From NCBI GenBank assembly GCA_944319935.1, contig CALUFM010000003.1, positions 124,001 through 188,000 on the forward strand: DNA of 64,000 nt, in the 5' to 3' direction. Shown here piece by piece: positions 34,957-42,915 of this stretch (within the stretch, counting starts at the first letter, position 1; every line of letters begins with the position of its first letter). The position numbers were made by a program, and so were the translations under genes. The stretch is from an uncultured Prevotella sp. Lineage in GTDB: Bacteria > Bacteroidota > Bacteroidia > Bacteroidales > Bacteroidaceae. The notes under the pieces were generated by a model, which saw only the letters and a list, made by a program, of their open reading frames with translations, ran no database searches and was not told the DNA's origin.

Positions 34957-35075
34957 GAAGTTATAGAATTTAAAGAAGTTACAGAAGTTAAAGCCATTAC
35001 CATTAATAAATAATGTGCCATTAATGCATTTTGCTTTAACTTCTGTAACTTCTTTAAATTCTATAACTTCTTTTA
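34957..35075. repeat. Nonamer-word inverted repeat after the phosphatase gene
   Basis: Arms 34957-34999 (GAAGTTATAGAATTTAAAG...) and 35034-35075 are complementary and made of 9-nt words GAAGTTATA/GAATTTAAA/GAAGTTACA/GAAGTTAAA; the odd ACA unit sits at the same place in both arms. The left arm starts 4 bp after the stop codon. Confidence 0.88.
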
Positions 35076-35180
35076 TCCTCTTTCAGTAAATCGTTTTGTT
35101 TTATCAGTAAATCGGATACGGCTTTTTTCTTTGTTTTTGTGTAATTTTGCAACAGGAAACAAAACAAAAGGCATAAAAAC

Positions 35181-36026
35181 ATGAAACTTATAGCTAACAC
35201 CGAGTTTGGTGGCGAACGCCCGTTGTTCGCCTCGCACGACCTTCATCTTGACAATGTTACTATCCGCGAGGGCGAGTCGGCCATCAAGGAATGCAGCAAC
35301 ATTGTGGCTACCAACTGCCGCTTTGAGGGCAATTATCCCTTCTGGCACGTCCACGGCTTCACCATCCAAGACTGTTATTTCGCCGTAGGGGGCCGCTCCG
35401 CCCTGTGGTATTCTGACCACTTGAAGATGAAAGACACGGTGATTGACGCGCCGAAGATGTTCCGTGAGATGAACGACATCGACATTGAGAACGTTGAGAT
35501 GAACGATGCCGATGAGGTGTTCTGGCGTTGCAACCGCATCAACGTCAAGAACCTGAAGCTGCACGGGGGCACTTACCCATTCATGTTCAGCAGCGACATC
35601 CGTGTTGACGGCCTTGAGAGTGACAGCAAGTACGTGTTCCAGTACGTGAAGAACGTTGAAATCCACAACGCAAAAATCACTACGAAAGACGCTTTCTGGG
35701 AGGTGGAGAACGTCACGATTTACGACTCTGAACTGAACGGAGAGTACCTTGGATGGCACTCCAAGAACCTGCGTCTCGTGAATTGCCACATCTCCGGCGA
35801 GCAGCCTCTTTGCTATGCGCACGACCTTGTGCTTGAGAACTGCACTTTCGATGCCTCTTGCGACCGTGCGTTCGAGTATTCAACGCTCAACGCCGACATA
35901 CGGGGTGCCATCACGAACATTAAGAACCCCACATCGGGTCGTATCGTGGCAGATTCCATTGGGTCGGTAACGCTTGACGAGAACATCAAGTCTCCCGCCG
36001 ATTGTGAAATCAAGACAAGGGGTTAG
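35181..36026 (+). CDS. DUF3737 family protein (beta-helix-like)
   Basis: 281 residues, no signal peptide. The whole protein is a ladder of short repeats such as LHLDNVTIREGESAIKECSN, NIVATNCRFEGNYPFWHVHG and VTIYDSELNGEYLGWHSKNL, the pattern of a right-handed beta-helix and of the DUF3737 family. No catalytic residues are assigned for this family. A -7 element, TAATTTTG, lies at 35142-35149, 31 bp before the ATG. No neighbours suggest a pathway. Confidence 0.82.
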   Translation: MKLIANTEFGGERPLFASHDLHLDNVTIREGESAIKECSNIVATNCRFEGNYPFWHVHGFTIQDCYFAVGGRSALWYSDHLKMKDTVIDAPKMFREMNDIDIENVEMNDADEVFWRCNRINVKNLKLHGGTYPFMFSSDIRVDGLESDSKYVFQYVKNVEIHNAKITTKDAFWEVENVTIYDSELNGEYLGWHSKNLRLVNCHISGEQPLCYAHDLVLENCTFDASCDRAFEYSTLNADIRGAITNIKNPTSGRIVADSIGSVTLDENIKSPADCEIKTRG

Positions 36027-36143
36027 AAATGTAAAACTGTCCCTCCTGCCGTCACTTACGAGAGTGCATGAACTGTTTTCTTGGCAATCGGCTCTTCCCT
36101 GTTTGAGATGCTGGGATGAACTTCCCTTTCTTCAGTAAAGCCT

Positions 36144-37046
36144 ATGGCTGTCGTCATCGCCTACTTTCTCATTTATGTGGTGTGGGGCTCTACCTACTTC
36201 TTCATAGGTGTCTGCCTGCGCGACTTGCCGCCTTTCGTGCTTGGCGCGGCGCGCTTCGGCGTGGCCGGAACACTCCTTTTATTGGTTTGTTGGCGGCGTT
36301 GCGAGTGGCTGTTCAACAAGAAGCTGATGCTGAAGTCGGCCGTGTGCGGCGTTGTCTTGCTGTTCATCGACCAAGCGGTCATCATGTTCGCCCAGCGGTT
36401 TGTCAGCAGCAGCCTGGTCGCGATAATGGCTTCGTCAACGGCGGTATGGATTATGCTGCTTGATGTTCCTGCCTGGCGGCGCAATTTCAGGAGCTTTGCC
36501 ACGGTGGCGGGAGTGATGTTGGGCTTTCTGGGAGTTGCGCTTCTGTATGTCGAGCAGTTGTTGAGCGAAGCCTCGTCAGGCGCGCACAGCGAGTACGGAG
36601 TATTGCTCTTGATGGGCGGATGCGTGTCATGGGCGTGCGGAACGCTTTACTCCAAGTACAGCTCCTCAGCCGAAGAGGCGGTCGGCGGGCTTGCCGGCGC
36701 GGCGTGGCAGATGGTTGCGGCCAGCGTGGTTTTTGGCCTTTTCGCCTGTGCCACGGGAAGTTTCGCGGAAGTGAAGCTGTCCGAAGTGTCAACCGGAACA
36801 TGGCTTTCGCTTATTTACCTGATAATCTTCGGCTCGCTGATGGCCTATACCGCATACGTGTGGCTGCTCAAGGTGCGTCCCGCTTCCGAGGTGGCAACCC
36901 ACGCATACGTCAATCCCGTGGTGGCCGTAGTTCTCGGGGCGGGGCTTGGAGAAGAGCGTGTCACGGCGGTGCAGCTTGCCGGCCTGGCGGTGATATTGCT
37001 CAGCGTGATGCTTGTCAATAGGCGAGGGAGGCAAGCATGTGGGTGA
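36144..37046 (+). CDS. EamA/DMT family transporter
   Basis: 300-residue inner-membrane protein with about ten hydrophobic helices in two EamA halves. The first starts VIAYFLIYVVWGSTYFFIGV and the second around YGVLLLMGGCVSWACGTLYS. YVNPVVAVVLGAGLGEERVT near the end is the usual mark of the second half. Drug/metabolite transporters of this kind export amino acids or other metabolites; the substrate cannot be told. A hairpin, AAACAATGC / GCATTGTTT (37047-37083), directly follows the stop and may terminate it. Confidence 0.9.
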   Translation: MAVVIAYFLIYVVWGSTYFFIGVCLRDLPPFVLGAARFGVAGTLLLLVCWRRCEWLFNKKLMLKSAVCGVVLLFIDQAVIMFAQRFVSSSLVAIMASSTAVWIMLLDVPAWRRNFRSFATVAGVMLGFLGVALLYVEQLLSEASSGAHSEYGVLLLMGGCVSWACGTLYSKYSSSAEEAVGGLAGAAWQMVAASVVFGLFACATGSFAEVKLSEVSTGTWLSLIYLIIFGSLMAYTAYVWLLKVRPASEVATHAYVNPVVAVVLGAGLGEERVTAVQLAGLAVILLSVMLVNRRGRQACG

Positions 37047-37163
37047 AAACAATGCGAGGCTCTTTACCGTTCGGGCATTGTTTGCCCGTTGTTCTTGGCG
37101 CAGGCCGGATGCGCTTGTCGGCTTGCCGCATGTATATTTGTTCGCTGATTAAAAGAAAACACG

Positions 37164-38399
37164 ATGGAAAAAGTAAGATATTCGCCCGTAAAACCTTCTG
37201 AACGTTACGTCATCCTGGATGCCTTGAGAGGTTTTGCGCTTATCGGCATCTGCCTTGCCAACTACCCGGAGTTTTCCCTTTACACGTTCCAGCCCGCGGA
37301 AGTGGCGGCCGCCATGCCCTCGGCTGGTGTTGACCGGGTGGTCAGGTTCTTGCAACTTGTCTTCGTTGACGGCAAGTTTTATACGTTGTTCTCCCTGCTT
37401 TTCGGCATTGGCTTCTCCATAATAATAAGCCATGCAGCCCAGCGTGGCGATGGCGGTTTCCGTCTGTTTTACCGCCGCATGGCCGTATTGGTGCTGCTCG
37501 GTTTCGTTCATCTGATGTTCATCTGGAGCGGCGACATACTCATGTTGTACGCATTGACGGGCATGCTGCTGCCGCTGTTCAGGCATGTCAGCGACAAGGG
37601 GCTGCTCCGTTGGGCGGCTTTCTTCTTGCTGTTGCCCGTCTTTGTCGATGCCGCCACGTCGCTCCTGGGCGTCAGCCTGTCAGCCCCCGCAGTGAGGGCG
37701 CAGTGGCATTACTGCCGCATGTACGGCATTACGGAAGAAAACTTCGGCTATTGGCTGCGCGACGCCGACACGTACGGCGAGGTGTTCCAGTTCCTTGTGC
37801 AGGGCGCGCTGGTGCGTGTGCAGGAGTTCGTTGACGGCAACCGCTATTTCAAGGTGATGGGTTTGTTCATCCTCGGCTTTTACATCGGGCGGCGAAAGCT
37901 CTATGCCGACCTCGCCGCCCGCAAGGCTTTGCTGCGCAAAGTGGCCGTCACGGGCTTCGCCGCCGGCCTTCCGCTGTCGGTGGTTTACGCCTGGAGCGCG
38001 GCCAGCGGCCATCCTTTCGGCCTGGCGGGCCACTCCGTCCTTTACCTCGTCAGCGTCTATCCGTTGGGCATGGCCTACATGTCGGGGCTATGCCTCCTGT
38101 ACATGAAGAGCCGCGAAGCGCGCCTGTGGAGGTGGCTCGCCGCTCCGGGCAGGATGGCGTTGACCAATTATGTCGGCCAGTCAGTCGTCGGCATGTTCCT
38201 CTTCTACGGCATAGGCCTCGGCCTTGGGGCGGGCGTCGGGCTTGCCGCCACCGAACTTATAGCCCTCGGCGTGTTTGCCTTTCAGATGCTGCTCAGCAAG
38301 ATTTGGCTGCGCTACTGCCAGTTCGGGCCGCTTGAGTGGGTGTGGCGCATGCTTAATTACGGCCGTGCTTTCAGCCTGTTTTACAAGAAAGCAAATTAA
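37164..38399 (+). CDS. DUF418 domain membrane protein (YeiB-like)
   Basis: 411-residue multi-helix membrane protein. The N-terminus has the family motif RYVILDALRGFALIGICLAN and the C-terminal half is the DUF418 region (GRMALTNYVGQSVVGMFLFY, about 330-349, and FGPLEWVWRMLNYG at the end). The family is widespread, related to acyltransferase-like membrane proteins, and has no settled function. A -7 element, TATATTTG, lies at 37133-37140, so the leader is short. The gene ends 1 bp before a heptamer inverted repeat shared with the convergent TlpA-like gene. Confidence 0.88.
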   Translation: MEKVRYSPVKPSERYVILDALRGFALIGICLANYPEFSLYTFQPAEVAAAMPSAGVDRVVRFLQLVFVDGKFYTLFSLLFGIGFSIIISHAAQRGDGGFRLFYRRMAVLVLLGFVHLMFIWSGDILMLYALTGMLLPLFRHVSDKGLLRWAAFFLLLPVFVDAATSLLGVSLSAPAVRAQWHYCRMYGITEENFGYWLRDADTYGEVFQFLVQGALVRVQEFVDGNRYFKVMGLFILGFYIGRRKLYADLAARKALLRKVAVTGFAAGLPLSVVYAWSAASGHPFGLAGHSVLYLVSVYPLGMAYMSGLCLLYMKSREARLWRWLAAPGRMALTNYVGQSVVGMFLFYGIGLGLGAGVGLAATELIALGVFAFQMLLSKIWLRYCQFGPLEWVWRMLNYGRAFSLFYKKAN

Positions 38400-38400
38400 A

Positions 38401-38513
38401 AATTGGGAATGGAGAATTGAGAATTGGGAATGGAAAATTATGATTTGTCTTGTGGATTAACGGACTGCAGAAGTAATCATAATTCTCCATTCCCAATTAT
38501 CAATTCTCAATTT
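38401..38513. repeat. Heptamer-word inverted repeat between convergent genes
   Basis: Left arm 38401-38446 and right arm 38475-38513 are complementary with words GAATTGG/GAATTGA/GAATGGA. The right end overlaps the stop codon (TGA, 38509-38507) and the last two codons of the TlpA-like gene; the left end begins 1 bp after the DUF418 stop. Confidence 0.87.
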
Positions 38514-39037
38514 AATTTGGAAAACCGCCTCGCGGCCAGTGTGTCGCCCATGGCTTTGACATCGACCGTGGCGAAGTCAACCTTGCCCTCGGGGTCGATG
38601 AGGTAGAGCGTGGGTATCCACCTTACGTTATACAGCGTGGCATACGCGCTTTCACGCCACGGCTTGCCCTCAAGGTGCTGCATCCAGTACAGCCCGTTCT
38701 CCTCGATGTACGCGCTCCACTGCTCCTCGTCTTCGTCAAACGATACGCCCACCATCGTCAGCCCCCGCTCGGCGTAGGCTTCATATATGCGCTTCATTTC
38801 GGGCGTGGCCTCCTGGCAGTCGGGGCACCATGACGCCCAAAACTCTATCAGCACATACCCGCCGCGCAGTTCGCTCAGCCGGATGCCGTCAGGCCGTTCG
38901 GCCGTCAGGAGCGTGATGTCGGGCGCGGCCGTGCCCTTTTCGAGCAGCCCCTTGCCGTACTCGCTCGTGCCGTGTCCGTCTATCGTACACGAGATTATGC
39001 ATAAGGCCAAGGCCGCGAAAGCCAAAATATTCTTCAT
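38507..39037 (-). CDS. TlpA-like thioredoxin-fold lipoprotein
   Basis: 176-residue predicted lipoprotein: leader MKNILAFAALALCIISC, Cys17. A TlpA/AhpC-type thioredoxin domain follows with LSELRGGYVLIEFWASWCPD and the redox pair Cys71-Pro-Asp-Cys74. The cis-proline segment RWIPTLYLIDPEGKVDF is at about 143. Such proteins reduce or oxidise disulfides in the periplasm, often linked to cytochrome maturation or peroxide defence; the partner is not visible. Start 39037 is preceded at 20 bp by a -7 element, TACCTTTG (39070-39063, minus); 56 upstream codons of open frame are rejected. Its final codons and stop lie in the heptamer repeat. Confidence 0.88.
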   Translation of the reverse strand: MKNILAFAALALCIISCTIDGHGTSEYGKGLLEKGTAAPDITLLTAERPDGIRLSELRGGYVLIEFWASWCPDCQEATPEMKRIYEAYAERGLTMVGVSFDEDEEQWSAYIEENGLYWMQHLEGKPWRESAYATLYNVRWIPTLYLIDPEGKVDFATVDVKAMGDTLAARRFSKLN

Positions 39038-39229
39038 GATGACATTCTCCTTTTTGTATGGGCAAAGGTAATGCAAAAATCCCGTAGGGCGAAGCGAAAC
39101 GCCGTTTTTTTCGTTTCCGTGGACGGTGAGGAACAGAAGGGCGGCGTCATGGCAAGCCTTTTTGTGCGGTTGCGCCATGCTTTTGCGCCATGTTTCGCCA
39201 TCCATTCCACGCCATGCGGTGCGGCCTTT

Positions 39230-39595
39230 GTAAAAGCCTTATAATCAGAGAGTTGCCAATATGCCATGTTTTACATTGCAAAACGCGCTCTTTCACAGCG
39301 CAATAGGCGGCAAATCGCATCGCGAAATGCCGCCTTTTGCTTTCTCTCTGTCCGTGCCGCCCGTGGCGTGTCCTTGCGGGCAGTCAGCCCGTTGTCGCCA
39401 CGTCGGCTTTCTGCTGGTCTCTGTTTTTGTGTTGTTTTGTGTTGGCTGAGATGTCAATCTGTCCGTTAGCCCCATGTCGGCGGCCGCTTCAGCCTTGCCG
39501 TTTGGGCTTCCGTATGCAAATATAAGCAATTGCCATGTCAAGCAGCAAATCCGTTTTATCCGTTCCATCCGTTTTATCCGTTTATGCGATATTTG
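39230..39595. repeat. Repeat module and four 9-nt direct repeats upstream of the HTH-like gene
   Basis: 39230-39345 carries a GCAAAAGGCGGC-type palindromic module (CAATAGGCGGCAAATCGC...). At 39549-39584 four 9-nt words ATCCGTTTT, ATCCGTTCC, ATCCGTTTT, ATCCGTTTA stand in direct tandem and end 11 bp before the -33 element of the next promoter. No complementary arm was found. The stretch 39038-39595 has no credible gene. Confidence 0.7.
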
Positions 39596-39626
39596 TTGCC
39601 CGTTTCGATGATTTTCCTTATTTTTG
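39596..39626 (+). promoter_or_regulatory. Promoter of the HTH-like gene
   Basis: TTG (39596-39598), 20 bp, TATTTTTG (39619-39626). Predicted start near 39632, leader about 92 nt. The promoter lies downstream of the ATG of the longest frame, which decides for the start at 39724. Confidence 0.8.
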
Positions 39627-39723
39627 CCAAGATTTAGCGGCTTGCGTTGAGACAGACGCACGCATTGCGCCCGCAGTGTGGCGCAGTCTCAGCGTATGGA
39701 AACAATACAAGGAAAAACAGAGA

Positions 39724-40284
39724 ATGTTGCCATCACACATAAAGACACTGGTAGAAAGGCGGTTTGGCAAGACCATTAGATATTCGTCAGACATCGAGGC
39801 GTTGAGCTATGACATCGAGGCAAACACTGGGTTACCCGTCAGCGTCAACACGCTGAAGCGGCTATGGGGCATCGTGTGTGACGTCAAGAAGCCCCGCCTT
39901 TACACGTTGGACATAATAGCGAAGTATATTGGCGCGGACACTTGGGACGACCTTGCCAACAACAAGCTGGAGGACAACTGCAATTCCGGCTTCAACCGGG
40001 TTGACGTGGGCGACGCCGTTGACATCGGGCAGGGCGACATTGTTGAGTTCTCGTACAAGCCTGACCGCAAGGTTGTGTGCCGTTGCGTCGGCGGCAACTC
40101 GTTCCTTGTCGTTTCGGCGGAGAACAGCAAGCTGATGCCGGGCGACAAGATAGAGGTTGAGCATTTCGTCTTGAACTATCCGTTGATGGTGCGAAGCGTC
40201 GTGCGTGACGGCATCCAGTTGGGCCGCTTTACGGCCGGCAAGACTTCGGGCATCACGTCGCTACATGTAGTAAAGGCCAAATGA
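39724..40284 (+). CDS. Putative DNA-binding-like protein next to the kinase gene
   Basis: 186 residues. The N-terminal 70 (MLPSHIKTLVERRFGKTIRY..., LSYDIEANTGLPVSVNTLKR, YTLDIIAKYIGADTWDDL) have the pattern of a helix-turn-helix-like module common at the N-terminus of Bacteroidetes proteins of unknown role. The C-terminal 100 residues are beta-rich (VGDAVDIGQGDIVEFSYKPD, VCRCVGGNSFLVVSAENSKL, GDKIEVEHFVLNYPLMVRSV). DNA binding is inference. The start follows an A/G-rich site (AAGGAAAAACAGAGA); the frame continues 63 codons upstream through the promoter. A kinase-like gene starts 52 bp downstream, so the two may be functionally linked. Confidence 0.65.
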   Translation: MLPSHIKTLVERRFGKTIRYSSDIEALSYDIEANTGLPVSVNTLKRLWGIVCDVKKPRLYTLDIIAKYIGADTWDDLANNKLEDNCNSGFNRVDVGDAVDIGQGDIVEFSYKPDRKVVCRCVGGNSFLVVSAENSKLMPGDKIEVEHFVLNYPLMVRSVVRDGIQLGRFTAGKTSGITSLHVVKAK

Positions 40285-40336
40285 TGGCGCGGCGGCCGCT
40301 GGTTTATGGCAGAAAAACACTAACTTTGCATCTGAA

Positions 40337-41593
40337 ATGGATGCATTCGACACTTCTTCTTTTGACGCAGAGCGTGGCGCGTTTCCCGTTGGTGACGCGC
40401 AGCCCGTGGCCGGCCACAGCCTGACGGCCGACCTTTACCGTGTCAAGTTGTACGGCAAGTGGCATTTCCTGAAGAAGCTCAAGCCCGAGCTTGCCGGCAA
40501 TCCGGCATACGTCGCGGCGTTTGAGAAGGAGTTTGACATCGGTTTCAACCTCGACCATCCAAACATTGTCAGGTACGTTTTGGTGGGCGATGACGGCACA
40601 GCCCCTTATCTCTTGACGCAATATGTTGACGGACTCACGCTTGCCGAGTTTGTCAGCAAGAACCCCGGATATTTCAAGAACAAGGCGCATTTCAGGGCTT
40701 TCGTGGCCCAGGTGCTTTCGGCCGTGGGCTACATGCACAGCCGGCAGGTGTTGCATCTCGACCTGAAGCCAGGCAACGTGATGCTGACCAACGTTGACAG
40801 GCAGGTCAAGATAGTTGACCTCGGCTTCTCTTACAGCGACCTTTACCAGCACGACACGGCGGGCTATACGGCCACGTTTGCCGCCCCGGAGCAGTTGGCA
40901 GGGGGAGAGAAGGGCACTTGGACTGACGTCTACGCCGTCGCACGGCTGTGCGTGTTCGCGTATACTGACGGGCAGGGCGGTCTTGCCGACATGCCGTTGG
41001 TGTGGCGCAGGGTGCTTGGCAGGTGTCTTGTTGACGAGCCTGAACGCAGGGTTCAGACGGTGGACGATGTTGAGAAGCTGATTGCCAAGGGGCGCGTCGG
41101 GCGGCGCGCGGCGTCAGTGGCCGCGCTCATCGTGGTGTTGGCGGCCGGCATGGTGTTCGCTTTTAGCGGCCGGAGCGGCGTTGGTGCTGTCGCCGTAGTT
41201 GACACTGTGTATGTGAAAAGCGACTCGGTTAGGGTGGTTGAGGCCTCGCCTGAGACGGTGGTGGTTGACAGGCCGGAGGCTCGGCCGTCGGAAAAGCAAC
41301 TGCGTGAGGAGTATGATTATTACAGGGCGGAAGCCGGCAAGATATGGGACGCCAACCTGATTGCCGCCAATGCCCAAGACAGCGTGGCCTTGGAGCGCAG
41401 CATCAGCAGCACGCTCACAGGTCTGGCGAGGCTCGCCGACGAGGCGGAACGTCGCTGGCCGGGCAGCCGCAGACGCTTGTCGCCGTTGAGAAGCCAGTAT
41501 GAATACGCCGTAAGGCAATACCGCGCGATGAAGCTGTCGTCGTGGCGGAAGCAGTTGGTGTGGGAAAGAAGCAAGGCTGACACGGCAAGGTAA
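40337..41593 (+). CDS. Eukaryotic-type Ser/Thr protein kinase-like membrane protein
   Basis: 418 residues: kinase-like domain (about 20-250), one membrane helix (about 259-277, VAALIVVLAAGMVFAF) and a helical C-terminal part outside. Kinase marks: Lys46/47 in WHFLKKLKPEL, HLDLKPGNVML (140-150) with catalytic Asp142, Lys144 and Asn147, DLGFS (161-165) in place of DFG, and AAPEQ (182-186). The HRD arginine is Leu, so it would be a non-RD kinase that needs no activation-loop phosphorylation. The glycine loop is weak, so activity is likely but not certain. A -7-like TAACTTTG at 40321-40328 puts a possible transcript start almost at the ATG. A strong hairpin (41656-41692) follows. Confidence 0.85.
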   Translation: MDAFDTSSFDAERGAFPVGDAQPVAGHSLTADLYRVKLYGKWHFLKKLKPELAGNPAYVAAFEKEFDIGFNLDHPNIVRYVLVGDDGTAPYLLTQYVDGLTLAEFVSKNPGYFKNKAHFRAFVAQVLSAVGYMHSRQVLHLDLKPGNVMLTNVDRQVKIVDLGFSYSDLYQHDTAGYTATFAAPEQLAGGEKGTWTDVYAVARLCVFAYTDGQGGLADMPLVWRRVLGRCLVDEPERRVQTVDDVEKLIAKGRVGRRAASVAALIVVLAAGMVFAFSGRSGVGAVAVVDTVYVKSDSVRVVEASPETVVVDRPEARPSEKQLREEYDYYRAEAGKIWDANLIAANAQDSVALERSISSTLTGLARLADEAERRWPGSRRRLSPLRSQYEYAVRQYRAMKLSSWRKQLVWERSKADTAR

Positions 41594-41655
41594 GTCGCCC
41601 CTTTGTGGCGTGTCGGCTGTTTGTCTGTGTAACATACTGGCATTCAGTGAGATAC

Positions 41656-41692
41656 AAAAGGCCGCCTCTTGCGACGCAAGAGGCGGCCTTTT
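41656..41692 (+). terminator. Perfect intrinsic-terminator-like hairpin after the kinase gene
   Basis: AAAAGGCCGCCTCTTGCG and CGCAAGAGGCGGCCTTTT are exact complements (18 bp) separated by a single A, so the tip opens to a small loop. T-runs on both strands make it usable in both directions. It is one member of the GCAAAAGGCGGCC repeat family; a weaker module (TTGTAAAAGACGGCCTTTC) follows to 41716. Confidence 0.85.
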
Positions 41693-41798
41693 ACCTTGTA
41701 AAAGACGGCCTTTCATCATGCTGTTCGCCGTCTTTGGTGTTCAGGCAAGCCGTCGGCATTCGCCCATGTAGGGTGAAGCCTCAGCTCTGTGGATGGCG

Positions 41799-42236
41799 TC
41801 AGTAGATGATGCCGTCGCCCGCCGGTGTGTCGTCAGGACCGAAGCTGTCGGCCATGTATTGTATGCACATCACAACGAGATTGTCTTTGCCCGTGTTGCG
41901 CAGCGAGCGTTTGCCTGCCGGGGCAATGCGCACGAGGCTGCCTTCGGCTATCGGGAACACCTTGTCGTCAACCTTGAACTCGCCTTCGCCCTTGATTACC
42001 ATGTAGAGTTCCTCGTGTTTCTTGTGTGCGTGGACGAAGGGGCTTTCCTGTCCGGGAGCCATCGTTTGCAGCGACATCTCCATGCCCGTGGATTTCAACG
42101 CCGCGCCTGTGAACACCTTGCCTTTCACGGTTGCGCCTCCACCCATGGGCAGTTCAAAACCGCCAAGCTCGTCAAAACTTCCTGCGGAGACGGCTGTAAA
42201 GTTGGCTCCTTCTCCTAAAACTTCAAGTTCTTTCAT
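41799..42236 (-). CDS. Cupin domain protein
   Basis: 145-residue single cupin. Metal-binding motif 1 reads VHAHKKHEELYMVIKGEGEF, with His69, His71 and Glu75/76 as ligands; motif 2 (GSLVRIAPAGKRSLRNTG) has Arg/Asn in the place of the usual His. Such small cupins bind a metal or a small ligand, act as isomerases or quercetinase-like enzymes, or simply sense; the function cannot be fixed here. It is divergent from an HxlR-family regulator with a shared 217-bp region carrying operator-like palindromes, so it is a likely target of that regulator. Confidence 0.85.
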   Translation of the reverse strand: MKELEVLGEGANFTAVSAGSFDELGGFELPMGGGATVKGKVFTGAALKSTGMEMSLQTMAPGQESPFVHAHKKHEELYMVIKGEGEFKVDDKVFPIAEGSLVRIAPAGKRSLRNTGKDNLVVMCIQYMADSFGPDDTPAGDGIIY

Positions 42237-42272
42237 GTCTTTTGTCCTTATGGTTGTTATCGTTTACAGATG

Positions 42273-42303
42273 CAAAGATAATGCGTAAATCAATGACATA
42301 CAA
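42273..42303 (-). promoter_or_regulatory. Promoter of the cupin gene
   Basis: Minus strand TTG (42303-42301), 20 bp, TATCTTTG (42280-42273): full match. Predicted start near 42267. The palindromes at 42306-42333 touch its upstream edge. Confidence 0.8.
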
Positions 42304-42305
42304 GA

Positions 42306-42437
42306 GGTTAACCTGGCGTAACACGGTTACGCCAACGTTACCATTGCTGGTTTGCAGGGTGTTGCAATTTAAGGTTTTACAATGTTTAACCTTTGTGGTT
42401 TCGTTTTTTAGACCTATAATGGTTACTTTTGTAAACC
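42306..42437. promoter_or_regulatory. Operator-like palindromes between cupin and hxlR genes
   Basis: GGTTAACC (42306-42313) is followed by GGCGTAAC-ACG-GTTACGCC (42315-42333), a perfect 8-bp inverted repeat. A second near-palindrome, GGTTACTTTTGTAAACC (42421-42437), overlaps the -7 element TACTTTTG (42424-42431) of the regulator gene. All share GTTAC/GTAAC half-sites. This fits control of both divergent genes by the HxlR protein, including autoregulation. Confidence 0.6.
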
Positions 42438-42453
42438 TTAATGGAGGTTGTTT

Positions 42454-42828
42454 ATGAATAGAACGGATACAGACATGGCACTCTTCCCGCAGTGCCCGAT
42501 AAGGAATGTGTTGTCGAGGATAGGCGACAAGTGGTCGATGCTGGTGCTTTTCACGCTTGAAAAGTATGGTGTCCTGCGCTTCAACGGTCTGAAGCTGTAC
42601 ATCCCCGACATATCGAAGAAGATGCTTTCCGCGGTGCTGAAGACGCTTGAGGCTGACGGCTTGGTGTCAAGGAAGGTGTACGCCGAAGTGCCGCCGAGGG
42701 TGGAGTACGGCCTGACGGAGCGCGGGATGACGCTCATTCCGCTTATTGACAACCTGATAAATTGGGCAAAAGCCAATATGGATGACATATTGGCGGACAG
42801 GAACAGTTATTTAATTCATAATGCATAA
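42454..42828 (+). CDS. HxlR family transcriptional regulator
   Basis: 124-residue winged-helix regulator (DUF24/HxlR). The body shows the family pattern CPIRNVLSRIGDKWSMLVLF, GLKLYIPDISKKMLSAVLKT (recognition helix) and PPRVEYGLTERGMTLIPLID. The conserved N-terminal Cys14 is the redox-sensing residue in relatives such as HypR, so oxidant or electrophile sensing is plausible. ATG 42454 has GGAGG at 42443-42447; the earlier in-frame TTG is less likely. The last codons, LIHNA plus stop, are encoded by a heptamer repeat unit. It is divergent from the cupin gene with shared palindromes. Confidence 0.9.
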   Translation: MNRTDTDMALFPQCPIRNVLSRIGDKWSMLVLFTLEKYGVLRFNGLKLYIPDISKKMLSAVLKTLEADGLVSRKVYAEVPPRVEYGLTERGMTLIPLIDNLINWAKANMDDILADRNSYLIHNA

Positions 42829-42913
42829 TGCACAATTCATAATAAGGCCTGTGGTCAATGAGGAGACGGTGCGCAGCTTTATTATGAATTGTGCATTATG
42901 CATTATGAATTGA
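42811..42913. repeat. Heptamer-word inverted repeat between hxlR and nadB ends
   Basis: Left arm 42811-42843 (TTAATTCATAATGCATAATG...) and right arm 42880-42913 (TTATGAATTGTGCATTATGC...) are complementary with words GAATTAT/GCATTAT/GAATTGT. The hxlR stop (42826-42828) lies inside the left arm; the nadB stop lies 2 bp beyond the right arm. Confidence 0.87.
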
Positions 42914-42915
42914 AA

